Below are positions 1-10,139 of a DNA stretch of 64,000 bases, one piece after another (positions within the stretch are counted from its first letter, which is position 1; every line of letters begins with the position of its first letter). Both the position numbers and the translations under genes were made by a program. Origin of the DNA: Streptococcus oralis (GTDB lineage Bacteria; Bacillota; Bacilli; Lactobacillales; Streptococcaceae). The stretch spans positions 953,501-1,017,500 of the forward strand of contig NZ_CP029257.1 of assembly GCF_024399415.1 (NCBI RefSeq), given 5' to 3'. Below the pieces are notes generated by a model. It ran no database searches. It had not been told where the DNA came from and saw nothing but the letters and a program-made list of their open reading frames with translations.

Positions 1-2
1 CT

Positions 3-56
3 GAGAAGATAGAAGAACTGCATAGAATGATACAAGACTTGCTTGAAAAAAAGTAA
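3..56 (+). CDS. C-terminal tail of an upstream gene (partial)
   Basis: An open frame enters at the left edge and ends at TAA 54-56, giving the last 17 residues EKIEELHRMIQDLLEKK. It is charged and helical, like the end of a cytoplasmic or coiled-coil protein. It is followed at once by a strong hairpin terminator that it shares with the convergent bta gene. Too little is present to name the protein. Confidence 0.55.
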   Translation, partial: EKIEELHRMIQDLLEKK

Positions 57-71
57 TTTAGACTATACAAA

Positions 72-95
72 AACCACTCGACGAGTGGTTTTTTA
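72..95. terminator. bidirectional terminator between the edge gene and bta
   Basis: Inverted repeat AACCACTCG / CGAGTGGTT flanked by a T-run on the plus strand and an A-run on its left side, so it can stop transcription from both convergent genes. Confidence 0.8.
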
Positions 96-440
96 CAATC
101 CTGCAAATTCTTTGATTTCTTGTGCGGACATAGAAGAGTCGCAACGGACATTGATTTGGCCATCTGCAATGTGAACGAAGCCTGGTACAGTTGGAATTCC
201 ATAGCGTGAACGGAATTCTTGTAACTCATTGAGTTGGCTTGGTTCTTCACTGTTGATGAAGTAGATGTGAGCTTTAGTTTCAGCTACGACACCTGCCAAG
301 GTACCTGCGAATTTACGGCAGTAAGGGCAAGTTTTACGACCAATAAAGAAGGTTGCAGTTTCTTTCTTATCAAGAGCTTCTTGTGCACGCGCAACTGTAG
401 TGACTTCAAGGTCTTTAATGTTTTCTAAAAATTGTTCCAT
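93..440 (-). CDS. bta: thioredoxin-like protein, bacteriocin transport accessory (Bta/PedC) family
   Basis: A 115-residue protein with a thioredoxin fold. The redox motif CPYC lies at residues 38-41 after a predicted beta strand (TATFFIGRKT), and the cis-proline region appears as GIPTVPGF. There is no signal peptide or membrane segment, so it should act in the cytoplasm as a small disulfide reductase or oxidase. Members of this family were first named from bacteriocin loci, but this copy has no bacteriocin genes beside it, so the name reflects family rather than role. The ATG at 440 follows a GAGGTAAT ribosome site. It is a single-gene unit between two terminators. Confidence 0.8.
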   Translation of the reverse strand: MEQFLENIKDLEVTTVARAQEALDKKETATFFIGRKTCPYCRKFAGTLAGVVAETKAHIYFINSEEPSQLNELQEFRSRYGIPTVPGFVHIADGQINVRCDSSMSAQEIKEFAGL

Positions 441-512
441 GAGATTACCTCGCTTTCATTGATAAGTCTAGTATGCCATAAAGTTTCTAAAAATGCTTAG
501 ATTTGATACGAA

Positions 513-546
513 AAAAAGATGAGATTGGTTGGTCTCATCTTTTATA
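513..546 (-). terminator. terminator of pgm
   Basis: Stem AAAGATGAGA / TCTCATCTTT with loop TTGGTTGG, followed on the minus strand by a T-run, 6 bp past the pgm stop. Confidence 0.8.
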
Positions 547-551
547 ATTTC

Positions 552-2270
552 TTATTTAACAAACGCATTGATTTCTGCTTCGATGTTGGCAATCTTAGCT
601 TGTGAATCTTCGTTGCTTTCACCCACAACGGCAATGTAGAACTTGATTTTTGGTTCTGTACCTGAAGGGCGAACTGCAATCCAAGAACCATCCGCAAGAG
701 TGTATTTCAAAACATCACTTGGAGGAGTTGTCAAGTTTGTAACAGTACCGTCAGCAGCAGTAGCAGTTTGAGCCTTGAAGTCTTCTACGACAGTGATAGC
801 TGTTGCGTTCCATTCTTTTGGAGCATTGTTACGGAACTTAGCCATAATGGCTTTGATTTGTTCAGCACCATCAACACCAGAAAGGGTAACAGAGATGGTC
901 TTTTCAGCGTAGTAGCCGTATTCTTTGTAGATTTCTTCGATACCGTCAGCAAGTGTCAAACCACGTGAACGGTAGTAGGCAGCAAGTTCAGCAACGACAA
1001 GAACAGCTTGAATAGCATCTTTATCACGTACGAATGGTTTAATCAAGTAACCGAAGCTTTCTTCAAATCCCATCATGTAAGTGTGATTGTGTTTTTCTTC
1101 AAATTCTTGGATTTTTTCAGCGATAAATTTGAAACCTGTCAAAACGTTGAACATGGTTGCGCCGTAGCTTTCAGCAATCTTCGTTACCAAGTCAGTTGAT
1201 ACGATGGATTTGCAGAGGGCTGCATTTTCAGGAAGAGTTCCAGCATTTTTGTGGGCTTCCAAGATGTATTTAGCCATGATAGCGCCGATTTGGTTACCTG
1301 AAAGGTTGAGGTAGCTACCATCTTTTTGAAGAACTTCAACACCAACACGGTCAGCGTCAGGGTCAGTTGCAACAAGCACATCTGCACCAACTTGACGACC
1401 AAGTTCTTCAGCAAGGGCAAAGGCTGCTTGGCTTTCTGGGTTTGGAGATTTTACAGTAGAGAAATCAGGGTCTGCAGTTGCTTGTGCTTCAACAACTTGA
1501 ACAGAGTCAAATCCTGCTTGAGCAAGAGCACGACGAGCCAACATTTCACCCGTTCCATGAAGTGGTGTGTAGACAATCTTCATGTCTTTACCGAATTCTT
1601 CAATCAATGTTGGGTTGATGTTTACGTCCTTAACTTCTTTAAGATATTCAACATCGACAGCTTCGCCGATAACTTCAATCAAGCCAGAAGCTTTTTCAGC
1701 TTCGACATCAGCAACTTCCACAGCGAATGGATGTTCGATTGCACGAATGTAAGTTGTCAAAGCATCTGCATCATGTGGAGGCATTTGTCCACCGTCTTCT
1801 CCATAAACCTTGTAACCGTTAAATGGAGCAGGGTTGTGACTGGCAGTAATCATGATACCTGCGAAACAGTTGAGGTGACGAACTGCAAATGAGAGTTCTG
1901 GAGTCGGACGAAGGCTTTCAAAAACATAAGATTTGATACCGTGTTTAGCGAGAACTGCCGCAGATTCAAAGGCAAACTCAGGTGAGAAGTGACGGCTATC
2001 GTAGGCAATTGCTACACCACGTTCTTTTTCATTTCCACCTTTTGACTCAATCAAACGAGCCAAACCCTCAGTTGCTTGACGAACAACATAGATATTGATA
2101 CGGTTTGTACCAGCACCGATCAAACCACGCATACCTGCAGTACCAAATTCAAGATTTGTATAGAAGGCATCTTCCTTTGTTTTTTCGTCCATATTTTCCA
2201 AATCTTGACGAAGGTAGTCTGGAAGGTCAGCAAAATCGACCCATTTTTGATAATTTTCTTGGTAAGTCAT
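552..2270 (-). CDS. pgm: phosphoglucomutase (alpha-D-phosphohexomutase family)
   Basis: Interconverts glucose-1-phosphate and glucose-6-phosphate in the cytoplasm, feeding capsule and wall precursor synthesis and the glycogen operon found later in this window. The active-site phosphoserine loop TASHNP is at residues 142-147 (Ser144), the metal loop DPDADRVG follows in domain 2, and the C-terminal phosphate-binding loop RPSGTEPK is intact. I start at ATG 2270 (572 residues, the usual length in streptococci) because AGGAG lies 7 bases upstream; a longer frame to 2327 lacks a comparable ribosome site and overlaps the promoter. It is monocistronic, with its own promoter and terminator. Confidence 0.95.
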   Translation of the reverse strand: MTYQENYQKWVDFADLPDYLRQDLENMDEKTKEDAFYTNLEFGTAGMRGLIGAGTNRINIYVVRQATEGLARLIESKGGNEKERGVAIAYDSRHFSPEFAFESAAVLAKHGIKSYVFESLRPTPELSFAVRHLNCFAGIMITASHNPAPFNGYKVYGEDGGQMPPHDADALTTYIRAIEHPFAVEVADVEAEKASGLIEVIGEAVDVEYLKEVKDVNINPTLIEEFGKDMKIVYTPLHGTGEMLARRALAQAGFDSVQVVEAQATADPDFSTVKSPNPESQAAFALAEELGRQVGADVLVATDPDADRVGVEVLQKDGSYLNLSGNQIGAIMAKYILEAHKNAGTLPENAALCKSIVSTDLVTKIAESYGATMFNVLTGFKFIAEKIQEFEEKHNHTYMMGFEESFGYLIKPFVRDKDAIQAVLVVAELAAYYRSRGLTLADGIEEIYKEYGYYAEKTISVTLSGVDGAEQIKAIMAKFRNNAPKEWNATAITVVEDFKAQTATAADGTVTNLTTPPSDVLKYTLADGSWIAVRPSGTEPKIKFYIAVVGESNEDSQAKIANIEAEINAFVK

Positions 2271-2307
2271 AGAGTGTCTCCTTTGTTTATTTGCTTTAAT
2301 CGCTTTC

Positions 2308-2336
2308 ATTATATCACGATTTGACATTTTAGTAAA
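2308..2336 (-). promoter_or_regulatory. pgm promoter
   Basis: On the minus strand TTTACT (2336-2331) and a perfect TATAAT (2313-2308) are separated by 17 bases, about 30 bases upstream of the pgm start. Confidence 0.7.
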
Positions 2337-2680
2337 ACGTTAGCATAACTTAAAATGTAGGAAATTAACTTTTGCACTTTAGCGGGAAAATGGTGGGGAC
2401 TGTGCTTACTTATACTAAGTTAGGGATGAAAATTAATTATTAGATACTTTATAACATGAAAGTTTATAATTCATTTTGTAGGTTTGTTGAAGAAAAAAAT
2501 CAAAAATATTGTTATATTCTATTCTTTTTATAAAGAATCCTTTAATGTATCAAATGAACAGATAGAAAAATTTAAGTTAAAACTCTATAAATTTAAGATA
2601 TTTTGAAAAATTCTGGTTTCTGTTTTGAATTTTATTCTACGTATGGTAAAATATAGTAAATCATTAAAGGAGAATCCATT
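2337..2680. other. AT-rich intergenic region between divergent pgm and lipoprotein genes
   Basis: About 340 bases very rich in A and T with no convincing open frame, tRNA or hairpin terminator. The right end carries an extended -10 (TGgTAAAAT, 2644-2652) and an AAAGGAG ribosome site for the lipoprotein gene. I see nothing else I can support here. Confidence 0.5.
2644..2652 (+). promoter_or_regulatory. extended -10 promoter of the lipoprotein gene
   Basis: TGgTAAAAT, the extended -10 form common in streptococci, lies 28 bases upstream of the ATG; no clear -35 box is present. Confidence 0.6.
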
Positions 2681-3835
2681 ATGAAAAAAATTCTTAAGCA
2701 TTCTGCCTTGCTTTTATCAGCTTTAGCACTGGTTGCCTGTGGAGCTCAAAAAAAAGCAAGCGACAATGGTACAGCTTCAAACTCTAATTTTGAGGTTTCT
2801 GTAAAAGACGGTATGTATGTATTGCCTAAAGATGAGGATTCATCATCAACATACCTTGCACTTCAAGTCGAAATCAAGAACAATCGTGATAAACAGTTTA
2901 GTTTTACTAGCCAAGATATCACGCTATACAATGAAAAGGATGAAAAATTACAACCAATTCAAGTTTATGAAAGCGACAGTAAAACTAAATTTATGTCATA
3001 TGGTGACAGTCTTTCTAAAGGAAAGAGCGTTGCTGGTTATGTAGTGTATGAAGTCGATAAGAATGCTAAGTATGAACTTCACTTTGCACCTAGCTTTTAC
3101 GATGACATCAAAGAAAATTCTAAAAAGAATAACGATGTAGCAATCAAGGTGGATCCAAGTCAGTATGAAGACAATATTGATGAAGCGAAAGATGTAATGA
3201 AAAAATATGTCGATGCTGTTTACCTTAATGGGGAAAGCTCTGGTGGTGGAACGAACCTAAGTGCTACTGACAAAAAGTCGCAAGTTGTAGCACTTGCTGA
3301 TGATAAAAAATCTTCTGATAATAGTGCTGAATTCACAAACGATGCGAAAGCTGATAAAGAAGAGTTTATCAAGAAATTTACAGAGTCATTCGGAAAAGGT
3401 TTCTATAACTACAAACCATCTGATTCAGAACTTAGAACATTCGCAGATGCCTACATCAAAGCAAATGCTAAGAGAGCAAAAGTTGATTACAAGGTGAAGA
3501 CATACTTGCCTGATTATGCTGTTGTTTATGTTAGACCAGAAACAATCGACTTGGATAACTTGAATGTTTATGAATTGAGCCGTAAATTCTACGAAGAAAA
3601 CAAAGGTAAATATAGCAACTACTCTGAAGCTATGAAAGCTGGTGAAAAATACATTTTAGAAAATGCACCGAGTCAATTTGATTCAACTCCTCTAGACACT
3701 AGTGATAACATGAAGAAAGAGGGTTATGAAATTAAAATGACCAAGAAAGATGGAAAATGGACCATCGATACCTCTTCTAAAAACTATGAATTGAAAGATA
3801 TGGCTCGCACATTCCGTGGAGGCATTGGATACTAA
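2681..3835 (+). CDS. surface lipoprotein of unknown function (DUF5105-like)
   Basis: A 384-residue secreted lipoprotein. The lipobox LVAC ends at Cys20 after a short charged start and a hydrophobic stretch, so the mature protein is lipid-anchored to the outer face of the membrane. Residues about 38-135 (KDGMYVLP...LALQVEIKNN) look like an immunoglobulin-fold DUF4352/DUF5105-type beta domain; the middle is Ser/Asp/Lys-rich linker; residues about 225-384 form a second alpha/beta domain. No enzyme motif is visible. The gene has its own extended -10 promoter and a strong terminator, so it appears monocistronic. Function is not known; the family label comes from recall of the domain pattern. Confidence 0.75.
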   Translation: MKKILKHSALLLSALALVACGAQKKASDNGTASNSNFEVSVKDGMYVLPKDEDSSSTYLALQVEIKNNRDKQFSFTSQDITLYNEKDEKLQPIQVYESDSKTKFMSYGDSLSKGKSVAGYVVYEVDKNAKYELHFAPSFYDDIKENSKKNNDVAIKVDPSQYEDNIDEAKDVMKKYVDAVYLNGESSGGGTNLSATDKKSQVVALADDKKSSDNSAEFTNDAKADKEEFIKKFTESFGKGFYNYKPSDSELRTFADAYIKANAKRAKVDYKVKTYLPDYAVVYVRPETIDLDNLNVYELSRKFYEENKGKYSNYSEAMKAGEKYILENAPSQFDSTPLDTSDNMKKEGYEIKMTKKDGKWTIDTSSKNYELKDMARTFRGGIGY

Positions 3836-3841
3836 GATGAA

Positions 3842-3870
3842 AGGTTCGAGTTTATGACTCGAACTTTTTT
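3842..3870 (+). terminator. terminator of the lipoprotein gene
   Basis: Stem AGTTCGAGT-type inverted repeat (GGTTCGAGT / ACTCGAAC) with loop TTATG followed by TTTTTT, directly after the stop codon. Confidence 0.8.
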
Positions 3871-3913
3871 CATTGCAATTGTGCAAAAGAGAAAAAGATA
3901 GTAAAATAGATGT

Positions 3914-5815
3914 ATGATTATTTTACAAGCTAATAAAATTGAACGTTCTTTTGCAGGAGAGGTTCTTTTTGATAATATCAACCTGCAAGTTGATGAACGA
4001 GACCGGATTGCCCTCGTTGGGAAAAATGGGGCAGGTAAGTCCACTCTTTTGAAGATTTTGGTTGGGGAAGAGGAGCCGACCAGTGGAGAAATCAATAAGA
4101 AAAAAGATGTTTCTCTGTCTTACCTAGCCCAAGATAGCCGTTTTGAGTCTGAAAATACCATTTATGATGAAATGCTTCACGTCTTTGATGACTTGCGTCG
4201 GACTGAGAAGCAACTTCGTCAGATGGAACTGGAGATGGGTGAAAAGTCTGGTGAAGATCTGGATAAACTGATGGCGGATTATGATCGTTTATCAGAGAAC
4301 TTCCGTCAGGCTGGTGGCTTTACCTACGAAGCTGATATCCGTGCTATCTTAAATGGATTCAAGTTTGACGAGTCTATGTGGCAGACGAAAATTGCCGAGC
4401 TTTCAGGTGGTCAAAATACTCGTCTAGCACTGGCTAAAATGCTCCTTGAAAAGCCCAATCTCTTGGTCTTGGACGAACCTACCAACCACTTGGATATTGA
4501 AACCATAGCCTGGCTAGAGAATTACTTGGTGAACTATAGCGGTGCCCTCATTATTGTCAGCCACGACCGTTACTTCTTGGATAAAGTTGCGACGATTACG
4601 CTAGATTTGACCAAGCATTCTTTGGATCGCTATGTGGGAAATTATTCTTGTTTTGTTGAGTTAAAGGAGCAAAAGCTAGTTACTGAGGCAAAAAACTATG
4701 AAAAGCAGCAGAAGGAAATCGCTGCTCTGGAAGACTTTGTCAATCGCAATCTAGTCCGAGCTTCAACGACAAAACGTGCTCAATCTCGCCGCAAGCAACT
4801 GGAAAAAATGGAGCGTTTGGACAAGCCTGAAGCTGGCAAGAAATCAGCCAATATGACCTTCCAGTCTGAAAAAACGTCGGGAAATGTCGTTTTGACTGTT
4901 GAAAATGCGGCTATTGGCTATGATGGGGAAATATTGTCTGAGCCAATCAATCTGGACCTTCGTAAAATGAATGCTGTTGCCATCGTTGGACCAAACGGCA
5001 TCGGGAAATCAACCTTTATCAAGTCTATTGTGGACCAGATCCCTTTTATCAAGGGAGAGAAGCGTTTTGGTGCCAATGTTGAGGTTGGTTACTATGACCA
5101 GACTCAAAGCAAGCTAACACCAAGCAATAGTGTCCTAGATGAACTTTGGAATGATTTTAAACTAACACCAGAGGTTGAAATCCGTAATCGACTTGGAGCC
5201 TTCCTTTTCTCAGGAGATGATGTTAAGAAATCAGTTGGCATGCTGTCAGGTGGCGAAAAAGCTCGTTTGTTACTTGCCAAACTTTCTATGGAAAACAACA
5301 ACTTTTTAATTCTTGACGAGCCGACCAACCACTTGGATATTGATAGCAAGGAAGTGCTAGAAAATGCCTTGATTGACTTTGATGGGACCCTTCTTTTCGT
5401 CAGTCACGACCGTTACTTTATCAATCGTGTAGCCACTCATGTTTTGGAATTGTCCGAAAATGGTTCAACCCTCTACCTTGGAGATTATGACTACTATGTT
5501 GAAAAGAAAGCAGAAGTAGAAGCGATTCAGACAGCGGAAGCTTCAACTAGCAATCAAGAAAAAGAAGAAAGTCCAGTTAATGATTATCAGGCTCAGAAAG
5601 AAAGTCAGAAAGAAGCCCGCAAACTCATGCGACAAATCGAAAGTTTAGAATCTGAAATCGAAGAACTAGAAAGTAAAAGCCAAGCCATCTCTGAACAAAT
5701 GTTGGAAACCAATGACGCTGAAAAACTCATGGAGATGCAGGCTGAACTGGAAAAAATCAGCCATCGTCAGGAAGAAGCCATGCTTGAGTGGGAAGAATTA
5801 TCAGAGCAGGTGTAA
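3914..5815 (+). CDS. ydiF: ABC-F family ATPase (YdiF type)
   Basis: A 633-residue protein with two ATP-binding cassettes and no membrane segments, hence ABC-F rather than a transporter. Cassette 1 has Walker A GKNGAGKST, signature LSGGQ and Walker B LLVLDEPTNHLD; cassette 2 has GPNGIGKST, LSGGEKARL and FLILDEPTNHLD. The interdomain linker (about residues 240-320) is the basic helical arm that enters the ribosomal E site in this family, and the C-terminal 100 residues are a charged coiled coil, as in B. subtilis YdiF. It probably acts on stalled ribosomes in translation. It is followed with only two bases of spacing by the Rgg gene, suggesting co-transcription. It is not an obvious antibiotic-resistance subtype. 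Confidence 0.9.
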   Translation: MIILQANKIERSFAGEVLFDNINLQVDERDRIALVGKNGAGKSTLLKILVGEEEPTSGEINKKKDVSLSYLAQDSRFESENTIYDEMLHVFDDLRRTEKQLRQMELEMGEKSGEDLDKLMADYDRLSENFRQAGGFTYEADIRAILNGFKFDESMWQTKIAELSGGQNTRLALAKMLLEKPNLLVLDEPTNHLDIETIAWLENYLVNYSGALIIVSHDRYFLDKVATITLDLTKHSLDRYVGNYSCFVELKEQKLVTEAKNYEKQQKEIAALEDFVNRNLVRASTTKRAQSRRKQLEKMERLDKPEAGKKSANMTFQSEKTSGNVVLTVENAAIGYDGEILSEPINLDLRKMNAVAIVGPNGIGKSTFIKSIVDQIPFIKGEKRFGANVEVGYYDQTQSKLTPSNSVLDELWNDFKLTPEVEIRNRLGAFLFSGDDVKKSVGMLSGGEKARLLLAKLSMENNNFLILDEPTNHLDIDSKEVLENALIDFDGTLLFVSHDRYFINRVATHVLELSENGSTLYLGDYDYYVEKKAEVEAIQTAEASTSNQEKEESPVNDYQAQKESQKEARKLMRQIESLESEIEELESKSQAISEQMLETNDAEKLMEMQAELEKISHRQEEAMLEWEELSEQV

Positions 5816-5817
5816 AG

Positions 5818-6681
5818 ATGGAACATCTTGGAAAAGTATTTCGTGAATTTCGAACCAGTGGGAACTACTCTTTAAAGGAAGCAGCGGGCGATTCTTGCTC
5901 GACCTCTCAGTTATCTCGCTTTGAGCTTGGTGAGTCTGATTTAGCAGTTTCCCGTTTCTTTGAGATTTTGGATAATATTCATGTGACTATTGAAAATTTC
6001 ATGGACAAGGCTAGGGATTTTCAAAATCATGAACATGTTGCCTTGATGGCACAGATTATTCCGCTTTACTACTCAAATGATATTGCAGGTTTTCAAAAGC
6101 TTCAAAGAGAACAACTTGAAAAGGCTAAGAGTTCGACCAATCCCCTCTATTTTAAGCTGAATTGGATTCTGCTACAAGGACTGATTTGTCAAAGAGATGC
6201 TTATTACACGATGAGGCAGAGTGATTTGGAAAAGGTAGCAGATTATCTTTTTCAAACAGAAGAATGGACTATGTATGAGTTGATTCTTTTCGGAAATCTC
6301 TATACTTTCTACAATGTGGACTATGTGGCTCGAATTGGCAGAGAAGTGATGGAGAGGGAAGACTACTACAAGGAAATTGGTCGGCATCGAAAACTTGTTT
6401 TGATTTTAGCTCTTAACTGTTACCAGCATTGTTTGGAAAATCGATCCTTTGCGGATGCGGACTATTTTGAGGGCTATGTGGAGAAGTTAATTGGAAATGG
6501 TATCAAGCTTTATGAGCGCAATATCTTCCATTATCTCAAAGGTTTCGCCCTCTACCAGAGAGACTTGAAAGAAGAGGGTTGTAGTCAGATGCGGGAGGCC
6601 ATGCATATTTTTGCTGTGCTTGGACTTCCAGAGCAAGTGGCTTACTATCAGGAACATTATGAAAAATTTGTAAATCCTTAA
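5818..6681 (+). CDS. Rgg/GadR/MutR-family transcriptional regulator
   Basis: A 287-residue regulator with an N-terminal helix-turn-helix (residues about 5-60, CSTSQLSRFELGESDLAV is the recognition region) and an all-helical repeat domain typical of Rgg proteins, which bind short peptide pheromones. I start at ATG 5818, two bases after the upstream stop, with AGGTG as ribosome site; a longer frame from 5788 overlaps the ABC-F gene. The next gene is an MFS exporter with a perfect inverted repeat between them, so the exporter is the likely target. I found no short hydrophobic peptide gene on either side; whether it responds to a peptide is open. Confidence 0.88.
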   Translation: MEHLGKVFREFRTSGNYSLKEAAGDSCSTSQLSRFELGESDLAVSRFFEILDNIHVTIENFMDKARDFQNHEHVALMAQIIPLYYSNDIAGFQKLQREQLEKAKSSTNPLYFKLNWILLQGLICQRDAYYTMRQSDLEKVADYLFQTEEWTMYELILFGNLYTFYNVDYVARIGREVMEREDYYKEIGRHRKLVLILALNCYQHCLENRSFADADYFEGYVEKLIGNGIKLYERNIFHYLKGFALYQRDLKEEGCSQMREAMHIFAVLGLPEQVAYYQEHYEKFVNP

Positions 6682-6682
6682 A

Positions 6683-6700
6683 TTTCCCAAATAAGGGAAA
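6683..6700 (+). promoter_or_regulatory. candidate Rgg operator
   Basis: Perfect inverted repeat TTTCCC-AAATAA-GGGAAA two bases after the rgg stop, ending at the position where a -35 box would be expected for the -10 TACAAT at 6727-6732. No -35 consensus is present, as is usual for an activator-dependent promoter. Confidence 0.45.
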
Positions 6701-6726
6701 AATAAAGAGACTCCTTTCAGTTTTGA

Positions 6727-6732
6727 TACAAT
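6727..6732 (+). promoter_or_regulatory. -10 element of the MFS gene
   Basis: TACAAT, 29 bases before the start at 6762, with no recognisable -35. Confidence 0.45.
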
Positions 6733-6761
6733 AGTTTCAAAATTTGAGAGGGGTTTTTTAT

Positions 6762-7940
6762 ATGAATCGACATGCAATCCAGTTGATTAGTCGTGGTGCT
6801 ATTAATAAAATAGGAAATATGCTCTATGATTATGGAAACAGTGTTTGGTTGGCATCAATGGGAACGATAGGGCAGACTGTTCTTGGGATTTATCAAATTT
6901 CTGAACTCGTCACATCGATTCTGGTCAATCCCTTTGGCGGAGTGATTTCAGACCGATTTTCGCGTCGCAAAATTTTGATGACGACAGACTTGATTTGTGG
7001 CGTTCTTTGCTTAGCTATTTCTTTCATCAGAGATGATAGCTTGATGATTGCTGCCTTGATTTTTGCCAATATTGTTCAGGCGGTTGCCTTTGCATTTTCT
7101 CGTACATCTAACAAAGCCATTATAACTGAGGTTGTAGAGAAAGACGAGATTGTGACCTATAACTCTCGCTTGGAGTTAGTTTTACAGGTTGTAGGAGTCA
7201 GTTCTCCGGTGCTTTCTTTTCTCGTTTTACAATTTGCCAGTCTCCATATGACGCTCGTTTTAGATGCCATTAGTTTTTTTATCGCATTTACCTTAGTAGC
7301 TTTTCTCCCAAAAAAAGAGACTCAGGAACAAGAGAAAAAGACTTTCAGCTGGAAAAATATTTTTGCTGATATGAAAGAAGGGATTCGCTATATTTGGCGC
7401 CAGCAAGAGATCTTTTTCCTTTTGGTAGTAGCTTCCAGTGTTAATTTCTTTTTTGCAGCTTTTGAATTTCTCCTCCCTTTTTCAAATCGACTATACGGGG
7501 TAGAAGGAGCTTATGCAACTATTTTAACTATGGGCGCTATTGGTTCGATTATTGGAGCTCTTCTAGCTAGTAAAATAAAGGCAAGTGTTTATAATCTTTT
7601 GATTCTATTGGCTTTAACTGGAGTTGGAGTTTTTATGATGGGATTACCACTGCCAACTTTTCTCTCCTTTTCTGGAAATTTAGTTTGTGAACTGTTTATG
7701 ACGATTTTTAATATTCACTTTTTTACTCAGGTTCAAACCAAGGTTGAGGGGGAATACTTGGGAAGAGTACTAAGCACCATTTTTACCTTAGCCATCCTAT
7801 TTATGCCGATTGCAAAAGGCTTTATGACGGTGCTACCAAGTGTCCATCTTTCTTCTTTTCTGATAATTGGAAGCGGTGTTATCATCCTGTCTTGTTTATC
7901 CCTCGTTTATGTGCGAAGTTATTTTAAAAAAGAGTTATAA
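6762..7940 (+). CDS. MFS-type exporter
   Basis: A 392-residue major facilitator protein with about 10-12 hydrophobic segments and the loop 2-3 motif GGVISDRFSRRKIL (residues about 53-66), the MFS signature. It sits in the cytoplasmic membrane and most likely exports a drug or peptide-like compound. I use ATG 6762, preceded by GAGAGGGG, rather than the ATG at 6744. Position directly downstream of an Rgg regulator with an intervening palindrome suggests Rgg control. Substrate cannot be told from the sequence. Confidence 0.85.
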   Translation: MNRHAIQLISRGAINKIGNMLYDYGNSVWLASMGTIGQTVLGIYQISELVTSILVNPFGGVISDRFSRRKILMTTDLICGVLCLAISFIRDDSLMIAALIFANIVQAVAFAFSRTSNKAIITEVVEKDEIVTYNSRLELVLQVVGVSSPVLSFLVLQFASLHMTLVLDAISFFIAFTLVAFLPKKETQEQEKKTFSWKNIFADMKEGIRYIWRQQEIFFLLVVASSVNFFFAAFEFLLPFSNRLYGVEGAYATILTMGAIGSIIGALLASKIKASVYNLLILLALTGVGVFMMGLPLPTFLSFSGNLVCELFMTIFNIHFFTQVQTKVEGEYLGRVLSTIFTLAILFMPIAKGFMTVLPSVHLSSFLIIGSGVIILSCLSLVYVRSYFKKEL

Positions 7941-8014
7941 TTTCTCTTTTTTAGAAAATATTTCATTACGAATCATTTTTCAGTCCTTCTCTATTGTGAG
8001 GAGGGCTTGCTTTG

Positions 8015-9988
<1,974 letters not shown>

Positions 9989-10139
9989 AGAATAGTTGAA
10001 AACTAGATGTTAGATAGTCTGAAACTATCTCTCCTGATGTGTTTTTATATCTATTAATGCTATTCTCTATTGTGCTGAAATTCCCGCTAAATTCTTCAGC
10101 ACTACATAAAAAAATTGAAATTAGGAATTAGGAAAAGAA

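Noticed and set aside
1326-1892. 188-codon plus-strand frame opposite pgm
   Set aside because: It lies entirely antisense to the well-supported pgm gene, has a cysteine- and serine-rich composition typical of reverse-complement frames, and no ribosome site.
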